Shown here: piece by piece, positions 12,056-26,600 of the stretch
Numbering within the stretch: the first letter of the stretch is position 1
Layout of the letters: the number at the start of each line of letters is the position of its first letter
Assembly (NCBI GenBank): GCA_000231825.2
Contig: JH720320.1
Span: 624,019 to 688,018 of the forward strand
Reading direction: 5' to 3'
DNA: 64,000 nt
Source: Tetrahymena elliotti 4EA
Taxonomy: Eukaryota; Ciliophora; Oligohymenophorea; Hymenostomatida; Tetrahymenidae
Position numbers and translations under genes: made by a program
Notes under the pieces: generated by a model
Database searches by the model: none
Told to the model about the DNA's origin: nothing
What the model saw: only the letters and a program-made list of their open reading frames with translations

Positions 12056-15007
12056 TATCTTTTCTTGCTAACTTCTAAAAAGACACAAATAATTGTACAC
12101 AAGACTATGATAAGGTTCTACCGTTAGTTAGATTATTTAAACTAATAAAAAAAAGGAGATTTGAATACGGTTCTTGAAAACAATATAACCATTTCATATA
12201 AAAATGTTGAATAATATGTCAGATTAGTTAATCATATGCAATTTAATACCTCATTTATTACTAAAGATACTAAAACACCAATTGAGGCTCTAGAGTTAGT
12301 TTCTAATCTAATGTATATAAGAAATTCTAAGAGTGATAAGGAATGTAATGAAATTTTCGAATAAATGAGAAGTAATACTTACATCTCTAAGCTCTTCTCT
12401 CAATTAGGAGTTAATCACATGGAATTAGTTACTTTGATAAAAATGATGTACTAAGATTATGAACCTACCAATATTAAATGGATTTCTAATAACTCAAACT
12501 CCCCCCATAATTTAAAATTGATGGGTTATAACAGTTAGCCATGATTGATTAAGTTCTTCCAGTTTATGGTGAATCATCGTAAAATAAAAAGCTATTAATA
12601 AATTTAATTAAAACTAATGAGTTTATTAAAAACTTCAAAATTGATACTTATTGGGTAGAAGTTGCCTACATATTAAGTAAAGGAGATTTTTGTCTTCTTT
12701 CTAAGTATTAAGATATTTTAGTACCTCTCAAATACCCATCTGCTATTAGATTTGAAAAAGTTATTAATAAAGAAGAGCCTTAATAATCAATAAAACTTAC
12801 AGAAGCTGTTAATGCAAAAGAGAAAAGTTATCTTTCTCTTATTTAGGGTTTAACAGGGTAAATTATTTTTTATTTTAGATATTTTTGATCTTGTTTTTGT
12901 TAATAAAACAATAATCTATTTTAACATTAATAATTTACTCTCTTGTAGAGACTCCTCATTCGGAATCACAGAGTTCCTTTATTAGTTATATACAATTATT
13001 AGCTAGAAATATGTAAAAGATGAGCATTTAATTATTGAGGATGGGCTCAAGAAGGGTAATACTCTATAATATGCTCTTTACAAGTTTACAAAAAGCACAT
13101 TTATGAGCCCAGTATGGACTTTGTTGATGATAGGAGATTTAAATGCTTGGGAATTTATAGCCTAGAGTCATTACTTAGTTAATGATAAAAAAAATATTTA
13201 TCTCAATCCTATCTTAGCTTTGGTTTATGTGTTAAACTTGAGGTCTAACCCTTTGATTGTTAAGCAATTACTTGTAGATTTAGAATATGCACAAAGAAGT
13301 TATGAAATTTAAAAAGCAAATTTGGAGTAAGAATCCTTAAAAACTAATTTAAAAGAGAATAAGCAGAAGGATAATAAAAATGATAATGATAAAGGTTAAG
13401 ATTTCAATGAAGATAAAAAAAAACATTAAGTCCTTCCAAATAAAATAAAAAGTACAAAGAAATTGATAAACAATATATTAATCCATTCAATTGAAAAAGA
13501 TGGGGAAAAGTGATATTTTTTTTAAAAACTCTTTTTATAAATAACAGTATCATTTTAAAAAAGGTTATTATAAATTGCTGAAGAATACAATTTCCCTTAA
13601 AAAGTTATAAACATGCTTTTAGTTTACGAAAATGATTATGAAGATGAGGACAAAAAAAATAATAAAGAAGATTCAAAAAAAGAAATTAAATTGACCAATG
13701 ATTTAATATAGAAGGCTTTTTAGCTAATAGCAGAAAAAATAATGTAAAAATTCCAAATTTTATTGAACTTGTTTGAAGATTTTAATTTGTAAAAGTAGGT
13801 AAAAAAGGTAAAAAAAGGATTAAACTAATTATGGCAATTTTAAAGAACTTGAGATTTTAAACTAAGTTTTCGAATAAGTTGGTACAGATTTCTCTACAGA
13901 CCCTATTAATTTTGTGTTTCAAAAATTAATTTATTATTGAAATGTAAATTTTGTGGATTAGTCTAATTTAATTTTTTTAAAAAAAGATCCTACTCAAAAT
14001 AGCATTTGAGAATCCTGATTTATCAGATTTTTTCTTTGGATCTCCTAAGACTGGAGAAAACCAAGAATAAATAAATAAGATGATATCTACTATTACAGAT
14101 TTAATTTAATCTATTTTAGATAAGCCTTCTTAATCTATTAATGAAGATGACTTGGTAAAAGAAGTTTTGAAGCTACTAAAATTTACTAGTAAAGGTAATA
14201 TAGATGTTAGTATCATAGAAGATGTGATATCTATCCTTACAGGAGATCACTAGAAAGTATTTAATATCCTAAAGAAGTTTGAAATTTTAGATGAAAACAA
14301 GATTGCATCAATATAAAGGGCTATAATTCAGTAGTAGATATGCCTATTTTTAACAAAAAGATAAAGCTATTGTAGGAGGTAGCTCATTAGAATAGTCTGA
14401 TAAAATTAAAGAAATTCTGAAGAAACTTTAAGAAGGAAAAGTAAATGAAAAATTTTAAAAATCTAAAATTTTATATCTCTTTATTTGAAATTTTTGAAAA
14501 GGCAAACATTAAAGATGTTTTTATTGCAGTTGATGCAGAAGGTGATAATAGTGGAGCTATTTCTATTGATGAATTCTAATCATTTGTAAGAAGACTAGGT
14601 AATAAATTTATTTTATTTATTTATTTTGAGATAAAGTAAAATATAAAAAATGTAGGTATGGAATTAAGTCGACACAGAGTTAATGAAATTTTTGCATACA
14701 TTAAAAATAAAAAACAATAGCATGGTAGTGCTGTAAAAGCAGATGAATTAACATTAAATGTAGAAGAATTTGAAAAAGCATTCAAGTATGTTAATTCTAT
14801 GTCTTGAAAAATTAGGTATTTCTCCTGCTCTGCTTGTTTTTGCCCTTGGTGATTTATAGTGGAGCATTTGGATCTATTATGAACTCACTTATTCCAATGA
14901 CTGCTGCAGGTGGAATTGCTGGATCATAAGAAGATAAATTAAAAGAAGAAGAGGTATCTAATGCAGTTTCAGAAACTCAAGCAATTATTCATTCAGAAAA
15001 TCTTTGA
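12056..15007 (+). pseudogene. Truncated, frameshifted duplicate of the 3' part of the giant gene
   Basis: Nearly the same sequence as 27840-29773 joined to 33590-34746 of the giant gene, including its introns at the same places. It is therefore a DNA duplication rather than a retrocopy. Relative to the intact copy, about 3.8 kb is missing at a junction near 13903. Lesions include a one-base deletion near 12488 (TTCTAATAACTC against TTCTAAATCGCTC) leading to a TGA, an in-frame TGA at 14805-14807, and loss of about 60 nt near 14855 that removes the C-terminal membrane segment. The EF-hand-like stretch is still readable near 14530-14580. Homology continues about 100 nt past the stop into 3' flanking sequence. 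There is no upstream start. It cannot make the full protein; transcription cannot be judged. Confidence 0.85.
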
Positions 15008-15110
15008 ACAAATATTAATTTTTCTTTATAAACTATGTTTTTTTTCATTTATTTTAGTTTAGTAACTAAATTTAATTCATTTTTTAAAATTTATTTAAAT
15101 TAATTTTTTA

Positions 15111-16739
15111 ATTTTTTTCAATAATATTTAGATTTAAGTTTAAATATTCTCAATTCTAAATAAAAATTACTATTTAAATTTTTTATTTGTGAACCCATAA
15201 ATTTCAAGTTTTTTAATCCAAATAAAAAATAATAAAATATTAAATAAATAACACTTTAATAAGAAATTTTTAAAAAAGTAATAGTTTTTTATTTTAGAGA
15301 TAATAAAAATATCTAAGTAATAAATAATTGTAAATTTACTGAAAAAAGAATGCATAAAAAAATAAAGATGCTCAAACAGCTGATGTAGCAACTAAAATAA
15401 TTTAGAAGAAATTATTTTAAGCTTAAAAATACAAATTATATAGATAAAAAAAATAAATGTTATTCAAACCTTCATAATACTGAAGTATAGTTTTTAAATA
15501 GAAATAGAGGCTCAATTATTTAATTAGAACAAAAACCAAAAAGGCTAATACCTAAATTAATCTATTTTGAAAGAGTAAAAAGATAATCTTCTTATTACAT
15601 CTCATTAGTATTTTATCAATTTTGATTAATTATTGTATTATTGTATCTTTGCTTGAAATTAAATCGACTTATCACATTCTGAAAAAAACTATATAGAAAA
15701 CATATCTTATAATTATTCTTACAAACAAATATAAATTAATTAATTAAGATGCTCTTTTTAAAAATTATTGGAAGTAATCTATTTCCCACATATTTTTTAT
15801 TTTAATTAGGATATTTGTTTTTTTTCAAAATATTTAAATGATATTACTTACCTTTGATAGAGGTTTGCTTCTTTCTATCATTTTTAATGTTAATAACATT
15901 AGCTTTCTTTACCCTTTTAAATATTTTTAAGTATAGTAATATATTTCAGTACAATTCTGAAAGGCCAATTTCATCTCAAAATTATAATTAACATTAGGTT
16001 CTATAATTAACTTATTAATCCAATGATTGCTACTGGTGGTAAGAAAAATAATTGGATGTTTTCATAGCAGAAACTAAAGATATCATTTATGATTATTAAA
16101 TCTAATTTGATACAACTTTGTTTTTTCATTTTTAACATCAATCATTTTTTGTTATTTATGATGTTAAAATGTACAAAAATTGATATTTGCTTCTTAAATT
16201 TTATTTCAAATTCAGTAAATATAAAAAAAATGAATTTTTACGAGGAATAATTTATTAAATTTAAATATTTTTCTTATGATGGATGGTAAGTATACAAATT
16301 TAAAGTATTAACTTCTAAAAGAATAATGTATTGTAAATTTTCTATCAGACAAAATATATTATTTTTTAAAATCTTATTATTATTTTTCAATATTAAATTG
16401 TAAAATGTATGACTATTTGGTTTGATGTGTATTCTCTTATCATTTTAAAAATTACATTATATTATTTGTATTTTTTCGTAATCTATCTTTTTTCTTATTT
16501 TCTTTTCAAATACTTTTTGTCTATATCAATATTTGCTTTAGGCTATTTGATAAATTGCTTTTCAAATAAGCTTTTAATTAGTTAGAAAATTAAATTAGTA
16601 AACTTTCTAAATTAATCTATTTCGTAAAGGATAAGACACTTTCCTTCAAAATAGTAAATAATAATATTTAATTGAATTTAGTTGTTACAGCCATTAGTTT
16701 TAAAAGAAATACATATTTAAAAAGTGATATCCTATTATT
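15111..16739. other. AT-rich spacer, apart from one small relic
   Basis: No intact gene was seen between the duplicate at 12.1-15.0 kb and the gene fragment at 16.7 kb. The only recognisable element is the short relic listed separately near 16.0 kb. Confidence 0.5.
15990..16105 (+). pseudogene. Highly degraded third copy of the giant gene's 3' end
   Basis: The stretch aligns by eye with the last 110-150 bases of the giant gene. ACATTAGGTTCTATAATTAA corresponds to the exon part encoding TFGSIINS. It is followed by ATTCCAATG-like and GCTGCTGGTGG-like words, and then by the tail that encodes AETQAIIHSENL. Several indels destroy the frame. It lies between the truncated copy and the intact gene, as expected of an older tandem duplicate. 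Confidence 0.55.
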
Positions 16740-17357
16740 TATTATGAATATAAACAATTGAAGTCCATTATTGGTGAGTATATTAAATAAAATAAAAAAT
16801 GATATTTTATCTTTTTACTGGAAAATAGGAATAAAGTAAAGTTGTATAGAATTATAATTTATTTTAGATGATTTTAAATTACAATCCTTTTTAATTGATA
16901 AAATTCTTAAATTGTCTACTGAAGGATTGAATTTTTTCAAATACATTTCAAATTAGTACAAACGTTGGAGAAAAGATTATTAATTTGGGGGGTTTACCTT
17001 TTATTTAAGGTTATAGAAGGATATTTAATGATTGAAGAAATTAATTCAAGTAATATTAAAATATCCAAAAAAGACAAAAAGTCTTAATTGTGACAAACCT
17101 ATACCAAGGTTATTATTTATAAATATATTTTTTATACTTTTTAGTTGTATAGAGAAAATTTAATTCCATTTGAAATTTCTAAAAAGCCATCTAATCACAT
17201 AAATTTTGTTTTGGATCTAGATTTATTTTTTAATAATTTAACTGATTTAACTCAAGCTAGTAAATTCTTTAGTATCAACGATTTCTATTTTATAAAAATT
17301 AATGACGTCTTCTTATTTTTTCCTAGAAAAGAAAGTATAAACTTTAGGATTAATTGA
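16740..17357 (+). pseudogene. Gene-like fragment of unknown family
   Basis: Three stretches on the plus strand read like protein. The first (about 16742-16773) contains YEYKQLKSIIG and is followed by a GTGAGT donor. The second (about 16869-17032) contains TEGLNFFKYISNQYKRW. The third (17145-17357) is an ORF of 70 residues, beginning YRENLIPFEISKK, that ends in TGA and follows a good TTTTTAG acceptor. I could not join them into one open model with a start codon, since TGA codons intervene. It may be a decayed gene or a real short gene with a lesion. I do not recognise a domain. Confidence 0.3.
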
Positions 17358-17622
17358 ATATTTCTAGTATGGGGAAAATTAAGAGATGAATTTTTTTGTA
17401 GATAAGAAGATATAAAAATTATTGAAAGATAAATGATGTTGATTTTAAATAATTTTTGAACGTACCAAAAAACCAAATAATTTAATAAAATAGAAAAGTT
17501 AAAAAAACTTAAAAACGTAAATAAAAAGAAAATAAAACAAAGGTTTTAGTAATAGAAAAGATTGATCAAAAAAATACAAAATAAATTCTTCTCAATCTTA
17601 AGGTTTTATAAATAAAATAAGA

Positions 17623-20600
17623 ATGAGTAGTATCCACAACAACAGTCAAGATAAAAGTCGAGTAAAGAGCTAAGAGTTAGTATAAAAATCTAATGAAGAT
17701 CTGATCAAACAAAACTAAATAGATGTAGTAGTTGAAAGCTCAAGAAACAACACAGAGGGTGTAGCTAATAGCAAAGAAATGGAAAAAAATAATGTAAAAT
17801 ATTATGATAATATATCTTTAATTGTTTAATATACTTTATCTTTGTTTTAAGATACCCTTTAATAGCTATTTTAGCCATTTTCATTTTAAAACAAATAAAT
17901 TTTCTTAACTCCCTTTTCAAAAATCAATAAATTCCACTTTTTTTAATTTAAAAAGTGTTTGAAAATTAATACTTTATTTTAAAAACTTCAGTATAAATGA
18001 AAAAATTCACATTTTTCTTTAAAATCATCTTGAAATACAACTATTTTGTTATTTTGTTTGTTGTATTGTTGGATAAGAAAAAGTACTTTCTTAATTGAGT
18101 TTTCTTTGAGTGATTATTTTTAATCAAAAAAATTTTCTGGTTATTTCTATTTAATTACAACAAAATTCATGGAATTGATTGAGTAGAACAATTGATATTT
18201 TAAAAGCAATGTAACAACAAATTTCTATTTATAAACTTTAAAAAAGGTATAAGGAATAAAATCTGAACAAATAAGTAAAGAAGATGAACAATAAGAATTG
18301 ATTTAGAAAAATGAGGAAGAGAAAAAAAAAATAGAGATAGAAATGTAAAAGCTTAAATAAGAGGAGGCAGACAAAGTCAAAGTTAAATAAGATTAGTTTG
18401 AATTAGCTGATGATTCTGCCCCTGTAGATATAGGAAGGAATAGCACAAAAGGCAAGAAAGAAAAAGGAAAATCAAATAAAAGTAAAGAAGGTAAAGATAA
18501 AGGGGGAAAGGATGCTAAAAAGAATAAAGATTAATCAAATATTACTGGCTCAAATGTAGTAACACCAGGTATGGTTAAAAAAGAAGTCAAAGCAGCTATT
18601 AAATAAAATACCTTTGAATAAAAAAGAGCCTTAGAAAAGGAATTTAGAAAAAAGCAGCTTGAAATGAAAAAAAATGAAGGTTAACAAAATTAGATGTAAA
18701 AATCAGGTTTCTCTTTTAAGAATTTACTTAAAGATAACCTATTTTTAAGAAAATCATGGAGAATACTATTGCTAATCTTCATAGTAGCTCTTATATTAAC
18801 TTTGATATTAGTCTTTTATTATAAAGTAGGATTTAAAAGAGGTTCCTTAAGATTAGGTGATAATTAAAAAGTACAAATGACATTAGAGAATTGCTCTTTA
18901 ATGGTATATGATTTCTCATTGCGTGATAAATATACACTAGATGTTAATTACTTGTCAGCTTCACTATCTATACCTGGTTCTCTTGAATCTGATGAAAATA
19001 TTTATATGCAATACATTTATCCTAATGCTCCAGGTTAAGATAGAGAAAGCTCCTTTTCTGATGTAAATTTTTGATTTTTTTAAAATTTCAATTAAATTTT
19101 TTACCTCAATATTTAAATTTAAATTTCTTTTACAACAAAAACAAAGTATAAAGTAAAAAAGAAATTAATTAATTATCTGTTTTCCTCTTATATATATTTT
19201 TTGTTTAAGTTACTTTTAATTAATAGTAAATTCAATTAACTAATTATTTATTCAATTTAATTAATAGAGTGAAGAAAACGGAATCAAGAAATATGAATTC
19301 AATAATAAATTAAATAGTTATGAATGCGAAATAGTTATGTTTGTATATAAAACAACTTAATTCTAGTCTTTTGATATAAATTGTGGAGATACCAATCAAT
19401 GTAATATTATAATTTACTCTTCCTAACTAAGCATTGATACTATGAATGTAAGTGGTATAAATGTCTAAATGAATACACCCCACTTAAAGGCAAATGTAAT
19501 TTTTAATAAATATAATATTTATTCATATATGATTAAGTCATTAAATTAATTAATAGACATTCAATTATCTGAGTTAGCAAGGTTCTATAGAAATGCCCTT
19601 TTTAGAGTTTAATACTGCAAGTATTGATACAAGAGAAGGAGATATCTCAGTTTAGTCTACAAGCAATATTGAAGTCACTTTTACATAGAAAGATCCATAT
19701 AATTGTTTTTCATCACCAGATAAAATTACTGATGGTTCAAATGTTGATATTGATTTAAAAACATACTAAGATAGTTTTTCACCAAAAGACACAAAAGATT
19801 GTATTAAAAGTAAATAAATATTAAGCATGAATTATTAACTAAATTGATTTTTTTTTTTTAAAAAGTTTTTCCATGGGGTCTCTCCTAATAAGATTAAACA
19901 ACAGATAAAATAATTGAATATAGATGCTATTCATCTATTCTTAACCTTAAAGGTGCTAGCGCTAATAATGCAAAATTGAAAGCTTCTAACTCATATGGAA
20001 ATATTTTTGTAAATGTTATTACTGAATAAGGTAAGATACAAGGAACTTCTCAAGGCAAAGTTATATTTAACAAAGCAAGCAAAACTGATAACAAAGATAA
20101 TAACAATATTGACTACATTAATTTCTCTAATTTAGCTTAAATTTCTTTACTTAACTAGACAAAATCAGCATCAAACCCAAAAGTTTATGATCCCATATTT
20201 GTCTTTGATATTGGCCCTAAACACACAAGATCATCAACTTTCTAATAGGTTTAAGTAAAATTTTCAGATTCTACCATCCATAATTTGAATATTTTTATCT
20301 ACTCTAGACTTACTATTTAAATTATTCATTACTTAATATAATATCAAGAAATCACTTTTATTTTCTTTTTTAACTTTCAAATTTATTTATAGTTTTCATA
20401 CAATCCTGCTTATACTTATATGAAACCCTATTGGCTTGGTGAATTAACTTTAACATTAATGACAACCTAAAAATATACTGGACAATATACTATATCACCT
20501 GGATTTTGCCCTTATGTTCCAGGGCTTTCATTGGAGAGAATACACAATACTTAATATATGATTACTAACTTCATGTAATAAAATTAAGCCCCACAGTATG

Positions 20601-23600
20601 GTTTAATTTCAGATGCCTGGTAGCCAACTATAAGTTATCCATCATAAAAGTTCATATTAACTGACACCTACAATGGATTCAAAGACATTAGTTTAGATAG
20701 AAATAAAGATGAAAAATGGATTGGTGTTGATTCTGACTAATCTAAAAATTATAGTGTCTCAAACTATGATGTTTCTGCTGATGGTAATATAAACTTTTCA
20801 ATAATTTCATCTATTTTTAAATTAATAATAATTATTAAAGGTTCATTATATGCTGCTATCATTGTAAGCTGTATTCTTTCAGGTATTTTAGGTATTATTC
20901 TAATGGTTATTCTAGTTTTTGCTATCAATTAAAATTACATCTGGGTACTTAACCATATTGCAAGTGTTAGAAAGTATGCATCGTTAGAAAAAGGTGGAGC
21001 TGGAGAAATAGATGAATCTACTTTAGACATTTAAAAGAGACGTTTTTATCTAGATTACAAGGTTATTAAAAATTAATTATTTTTTTTTTTGTAAAAAAAA
21101 TTTTGAATATAGGAGTAACAACAAATGATAGATGAACTAAATAAAAAGGCTTTATAAGATGCTGGCGAAAATCCTGAAAATGAAGAATAAGGATTTGTCC
21201 CTAAGTATACAATATCTAGTATCTTTATTTTATTCTATCAACTCATTTATCTCTCTCCTCCTTTGAGTGCTTTTATTGATTACATAGTACTCTTGTTGCA
21301 CAAGGCAAAATAAAATTCAATTAGCGAATTTTATAAACTCCTCTTTAGACCAAAAAAGCTTAAAGAATTAAAAGATAGTGAAGATGAAGAAATTCATAGC
21401 TTAGAAAAGGATTAAATTTAGGGAAATGAAATGAAATAACTTTATGAAAAATTCTGCTATTTAAATTAATACTTAGAAAGAAAATTTGATGATGAAGAAA
21501 ATTTGAAATACTTAACTGATATAGGTTTTAAAATTGTAGCTAGGTTTGATGCTTAAACTTAATTCTTTACCTATATTAAGTATAACGGTACTATACCTAC
21601 TATTGCTGAGTAGCCTAATAAGACCTCATTAGATTTATTTATATCTAGTTGTTGCAGTCTCACAAAATTTGAAACAGATCGTATCGAATCCACAGAACTC
21701 GAAAGTTATTATTAAGTATTTTGATTTTCTTAAGTTTAATGATACTCTCTCTAGTTATTAATTAATTTATTAATTAAAAATTAACTCCTTCTAATTATAA
21801 AATAGGAATTTTGTACTTTGAATCACATGCAAATAATACAATTAAATGAAGGTTCTTTAAAGAGAGATTTTGGTATTTAAACCATTTATTTACCTCAATA
21901 ATGGGTTGAAAGAGATGAAAAATTTGATGTATAAAAGGTAAAAAAGAAATACTTCATTGATAAAAAAAGAGTAGAAAATAATTTTAAGATTTTACTTGCC
22001 AAGGATAGCTTTTTATTCAGTATGCTTTATGATACAGAAGATTTCAAGTAGGCACAAAGGGATATTTAAATAGCTACTGGATGGTAATTCTTTGATTTAA
22101 TTACAGTTGTTGCTCACGTTTTAGTTATGGGATTAATAGGTTGCCCCTTAATTATTTTGGCTATTTTCATTAGAGCCTAGTAATCTACATATTCACTAAT
22201 TCCTCCTATGAGATTGATTTTCTTAGAAACAATTAATTACTATCCATCTTCTATTCCTGCAAAACTTATTGGAGATAACTGGATTGTTTAAGCCATTTCA
22301 ATTATTACCTTGATTTTTTGGTTCCTATCTTTTTGGGATTTAATTTATTATTATGCAAGTATGGATTTCCCCTAAGAAAAATACTTCAATGAATACAAAA
22401 CAATGGCAGGTAGGTTTAGAAAATTCCTTTCAGGTATTATGTGGATTATTGTACTTATTTCTTTTTACACATTTGCTGTTTATTTATCATTGGTAGCAAT
22501 TTGGCTGATGTTGAGTGCTATTATCAATCCTAATGCATTCTTACCTTATGCTACATCTGCTGCAACTTTTGTAACTTTAGTGGCCAAAAAATATAAGTAA
22601 AATGATTTTAAATATCTTAATAACTTAAATTTTTTATTTTAATTTATTTATTTGCTAGGGAATTCTAAGAGATTTCATAAAATGGTTTTAAAATAATTTC
22701 TGATTATTTGCAGTAGATGGCATCAGGATAATTTTAAGATTTATTAAAAAAAATGAATATCTAAGATAAAGTAGCTGATATGATACCCACTGATACTTTA
22801 AAAGATATCACTGCAGAAGCCTCTAAACTTGGTATTATTGACCCATCTATGTCTGAAGAAATTTAAAATAATCTTGAAATTATGATAAGAGATCCTGCTT
22901 CAGTTTCTAAATTAGGATAGGAGCTGGTTAAAATTTCCTAAGATCCTTAAGCATTTGCTCAGTAAATGTCCTAAAAGCTTGAAGACAAAGCAAAGGCTAT
23001 CATCTAATAATAAGTAACATAATTATAATTAAAAGAAGATAATATTTAATTAATACTTTTAATTTATAGGTAGGAACAATTGATAGAGATCTAAGAGATG
23101 AATTAGTTAATCTGATTTGGTGTCTCCTTAAAAATTAAAAGAGTGAACTTAAAACTTCTATCAGTTCATTTGTTAATGCTCTCATCAATATTTTTTAAAA
23201 GAAGTAAGGAAAACAATTACTAAAAAGTATTGGGTTTGTTAATTTAAAAGGACCAGTTTTCGATTTTATCTGGGAGTTTGCTTTCCCTGTTGAAAATTTT
23301 AAAGGAAATTATTAAGATCATTTGATTAATGTATTTTGTGTTGCCTTATCTAATATGATTACAGTGTGGAATGGTTAACTTAAACCTATAATTTCAATTG
23401 ATTCGTAAGCAGTTAAAAAGCAAAATGATAAATAAGAAAAAAGGAATAAAAAGAATAATAAAAAGCAAAATGTAGAAAAAACTGAATAGGAATTGTTAAA
23501 AGAAAAGCTTTTGAGGGATATGGAGAAAGCTGACTAGGTTGTTTAAGCTGAAACTGGTTTAGAAGAAGAATTAGAAATTGAACTTACTTCTGAAGAAGCT

Positions 23601-26600
23601 ATTACATATGCATATAAGAATATTATTTTTTCTGTTATTTAGATCTGCCGTTCCATATCATCTAGTAACAATGAAGTAAATATTTATGATTTAAATTGTT
23701 TTAAATAAGATAACATTTTTTAAAAAAAGATTATTTTAGGTGAAGTTTTGAATCTTGTTTAAAACGGAAGCAAGCTTCCTGGATTTGATGGGCTTAGATA
23801 AATCAAATAATACTAAGATATTTTCAAAATTGGCTATGCTATTTTCAAAGGTGATGGGGAGGTAGACTTTGAAGAAGTTAGCTCTGCATTTAAGGGTTTC
23901 TTGAAAAATACTGGTTTAGAAGAATAAGTTAAAGAAATTGCAGGGGTTGGTATTTTAGATGTATTATAGATCGTAGAGGTAATTATCTAAAGCTTTAAGG
24001 GTCAGAGCAAGATACTATCTGTCAGTACTGTAAAGAAAGCTATATAAAATCTGTTAGGCTCAATTGATTTTGCACAAAAAAGAATCAAAATTAAAAACCA
24101 AGATTTTTAAGATGTTGAATAATTAAATTCAGCTGATGAGTGCTTAAAAATGAAAGATGATGTCACTGTTAACTTGAATGAGACTAAAACAGCAATAAAT
24201 GACTTAGAGTAATAAAGAATTAAGGCTAAGTAAAACGAAGAATAATATAAGGATAAATTAGAAAACAGTTTGTATTATCTTAGATATTACTGTAAGGAGC
24301 TTCTTTAATAAAAATCTGAAGAACCAGGATACAACTAAGCTAAGGTAGACGAAATGGATTATGCATCTGGAGAAAAGGTCATTTATGAACTTGAAAAAAT
24401 TTTAGAAGAAGTCAAAAAAATAAATTTAGATAAAAATGATACCTACACTTAATAAAAGTCTGAAATCATGTTAGAATTTGCAAGCTTGAAGAAAGAGAAA
24501 GCAGATCAATAAGAAAAATTGAATGCATTAAACGAAAAAATAGATCCTCTCAAAACAAAAGTAATTATTTTTAGGTATTTAGCTTTTTTTTAAAAAAAAA
24601 TATTTTAATAGATTAGAAAAAATTTAGAAGAAAAATTAAAAGAAAAAACTAAGATTGAGAATCTTAAAAGTGTAGAAATATCTTAGAAAAGAGATTTAAT
24701 TAAAGAAAAATAAAAATCTATTTATGGCTATAAGTAATCGACCAATCAGTTAAATCTAAAGGTAAAAGAAAAAGAATTAATAAAAAAGAGAAATTATGAG
24801 TAAATAGAATAATTAGAGAAGTAGTTAAACTAAGACAAACCTGAAGAGGATGCTGAAGGAAATGCATATATTCCTAGTGAAGGTGATAAGCAAGAGCTAA
24901 TGTTCACCGATATTCATATAAGAAACCCATATTTACTTGACCATGCTGAAGATGGAGATGAAAACTAGCAATTTATTAACATTGATCAGAGTAAAAATTA
25001 AATTATTATCATTTTTCAAAAAAAAAGCATATTAAATTTTATGATTTTTTAGACTAAAAAGAGTAAAGAAACTAAGAATAAGAATAAGAAAATGAAGCTA
25101 TATTAAAAATAAAGCAGATAGAAGCTGAAATTAGAATTATTGATAGTGAAATGTATCAATTGAAGTAAGACATTATCAAAAATGAGAATTCCATTAAATA
25201 GGTTGAAAAAGAAATTCAAGAAATTGAAGATAAAGATATAGCAAATATAGAGAGTAATTATACTAAAGAGTTTGATTTACTTAATAAAAAGTTTGCTTTG
25301 GCATAAGAGGAAGATTAACTAAAGATTCTGTAAGAAGAATATGAAAAAGAAAATGAAATATATGAAGAAATTGTCAATAAAATATCTGATAATATGGCTT
25401 AATAAGAAGATATCGAAGAAGATATCAAATCGAACAATGGCAACACAAATTAGTATGTAAGTGATACTTAGTATTATATGGAAGAATTCAAGACTAGCTA
25501 AAAAGCTCTCAATAAAGTCTACTAGGATAAGATAGAATATCATGATAAAATAGATGATTTACAAGGTATTTTATTATTAATAATTAATATATTTTATAAT
25601 GATTTTATTTTATCCAAAAGAGAAGAAAAAAAAATTTGAAAAATATCTTATCGATTTGGATGAAAAATATAAACTAATTTCTGAGGAACTCAAAGAAAAA
25701 AATAAGCAAGAGGCAGAAGAAGAAAAGAAAAAAGAAAAGGAAGAAACATAGAAAAAAGAGGATAATGATAATTTCCTTTCTTCTGGATTAACTATTATGC
25801 TTAATTTCTTTAGTGGGTCTATCTCTAATTTATAACCTGATTTAGTTAAAGAGCTTGGTTCATTTTTTAATCTAATTTCTGAAAGTATTGAAAATGAAGA
25901 AATTAAAAGAATGTTTTAATTCTTGAAAAGCTAAATTATTGATGACTCTGATGATTAAAAAGGAAAGTCTAACAATAAAGGAAAAGAGAAAATAAACAAT
26001 TTTTAGAGTATCTTGAACTTATTAGATATCTTCTTGAATGATACAATTATTGCTTCTGAAAAAATTATTAAAAATGGTAAGGACAATCTATTAGAGAGTG
26101 AAGTAGTAAAACCCCTTCAAATACTTTTAACTAGTAGATTTGAGGGATTTAATAAATCAAAAGCAATTGATAATTTCTTAAAAGGATCAGACTTGCTTGA
26201 GTTAATATCTAAAGTAATGAAGATGAAAGAAGATACTATTATTGGTTTCATGGAAATATTATTGGGATACAAAAGCAGTAGAGATGTATAAACTTTTGTT
26301 AATTTTGCAACATCTCTCAACAAGGTAAATCTTCAAAATATTCTTTTAAAATATGAATCTTAAATTTTTATTTAAATTATTTTTCTTAGCTTAGCCATTT
26401 AATTTTTTTAATATTGAACAAATAAATAGTTTTGAATCAAGATTATAATTTATATCACTATTTATTTTGATATTAATATTCAATTTATTTATCAAAAATA
26501 GATCAAAGATAGTAAAGTTTAAACTTTAATGCATCTTTATAATTTATACTCTTCACAAAGTCCTAGTGAGCTTTATGATGCTTTAACATTCTTTTAAATA

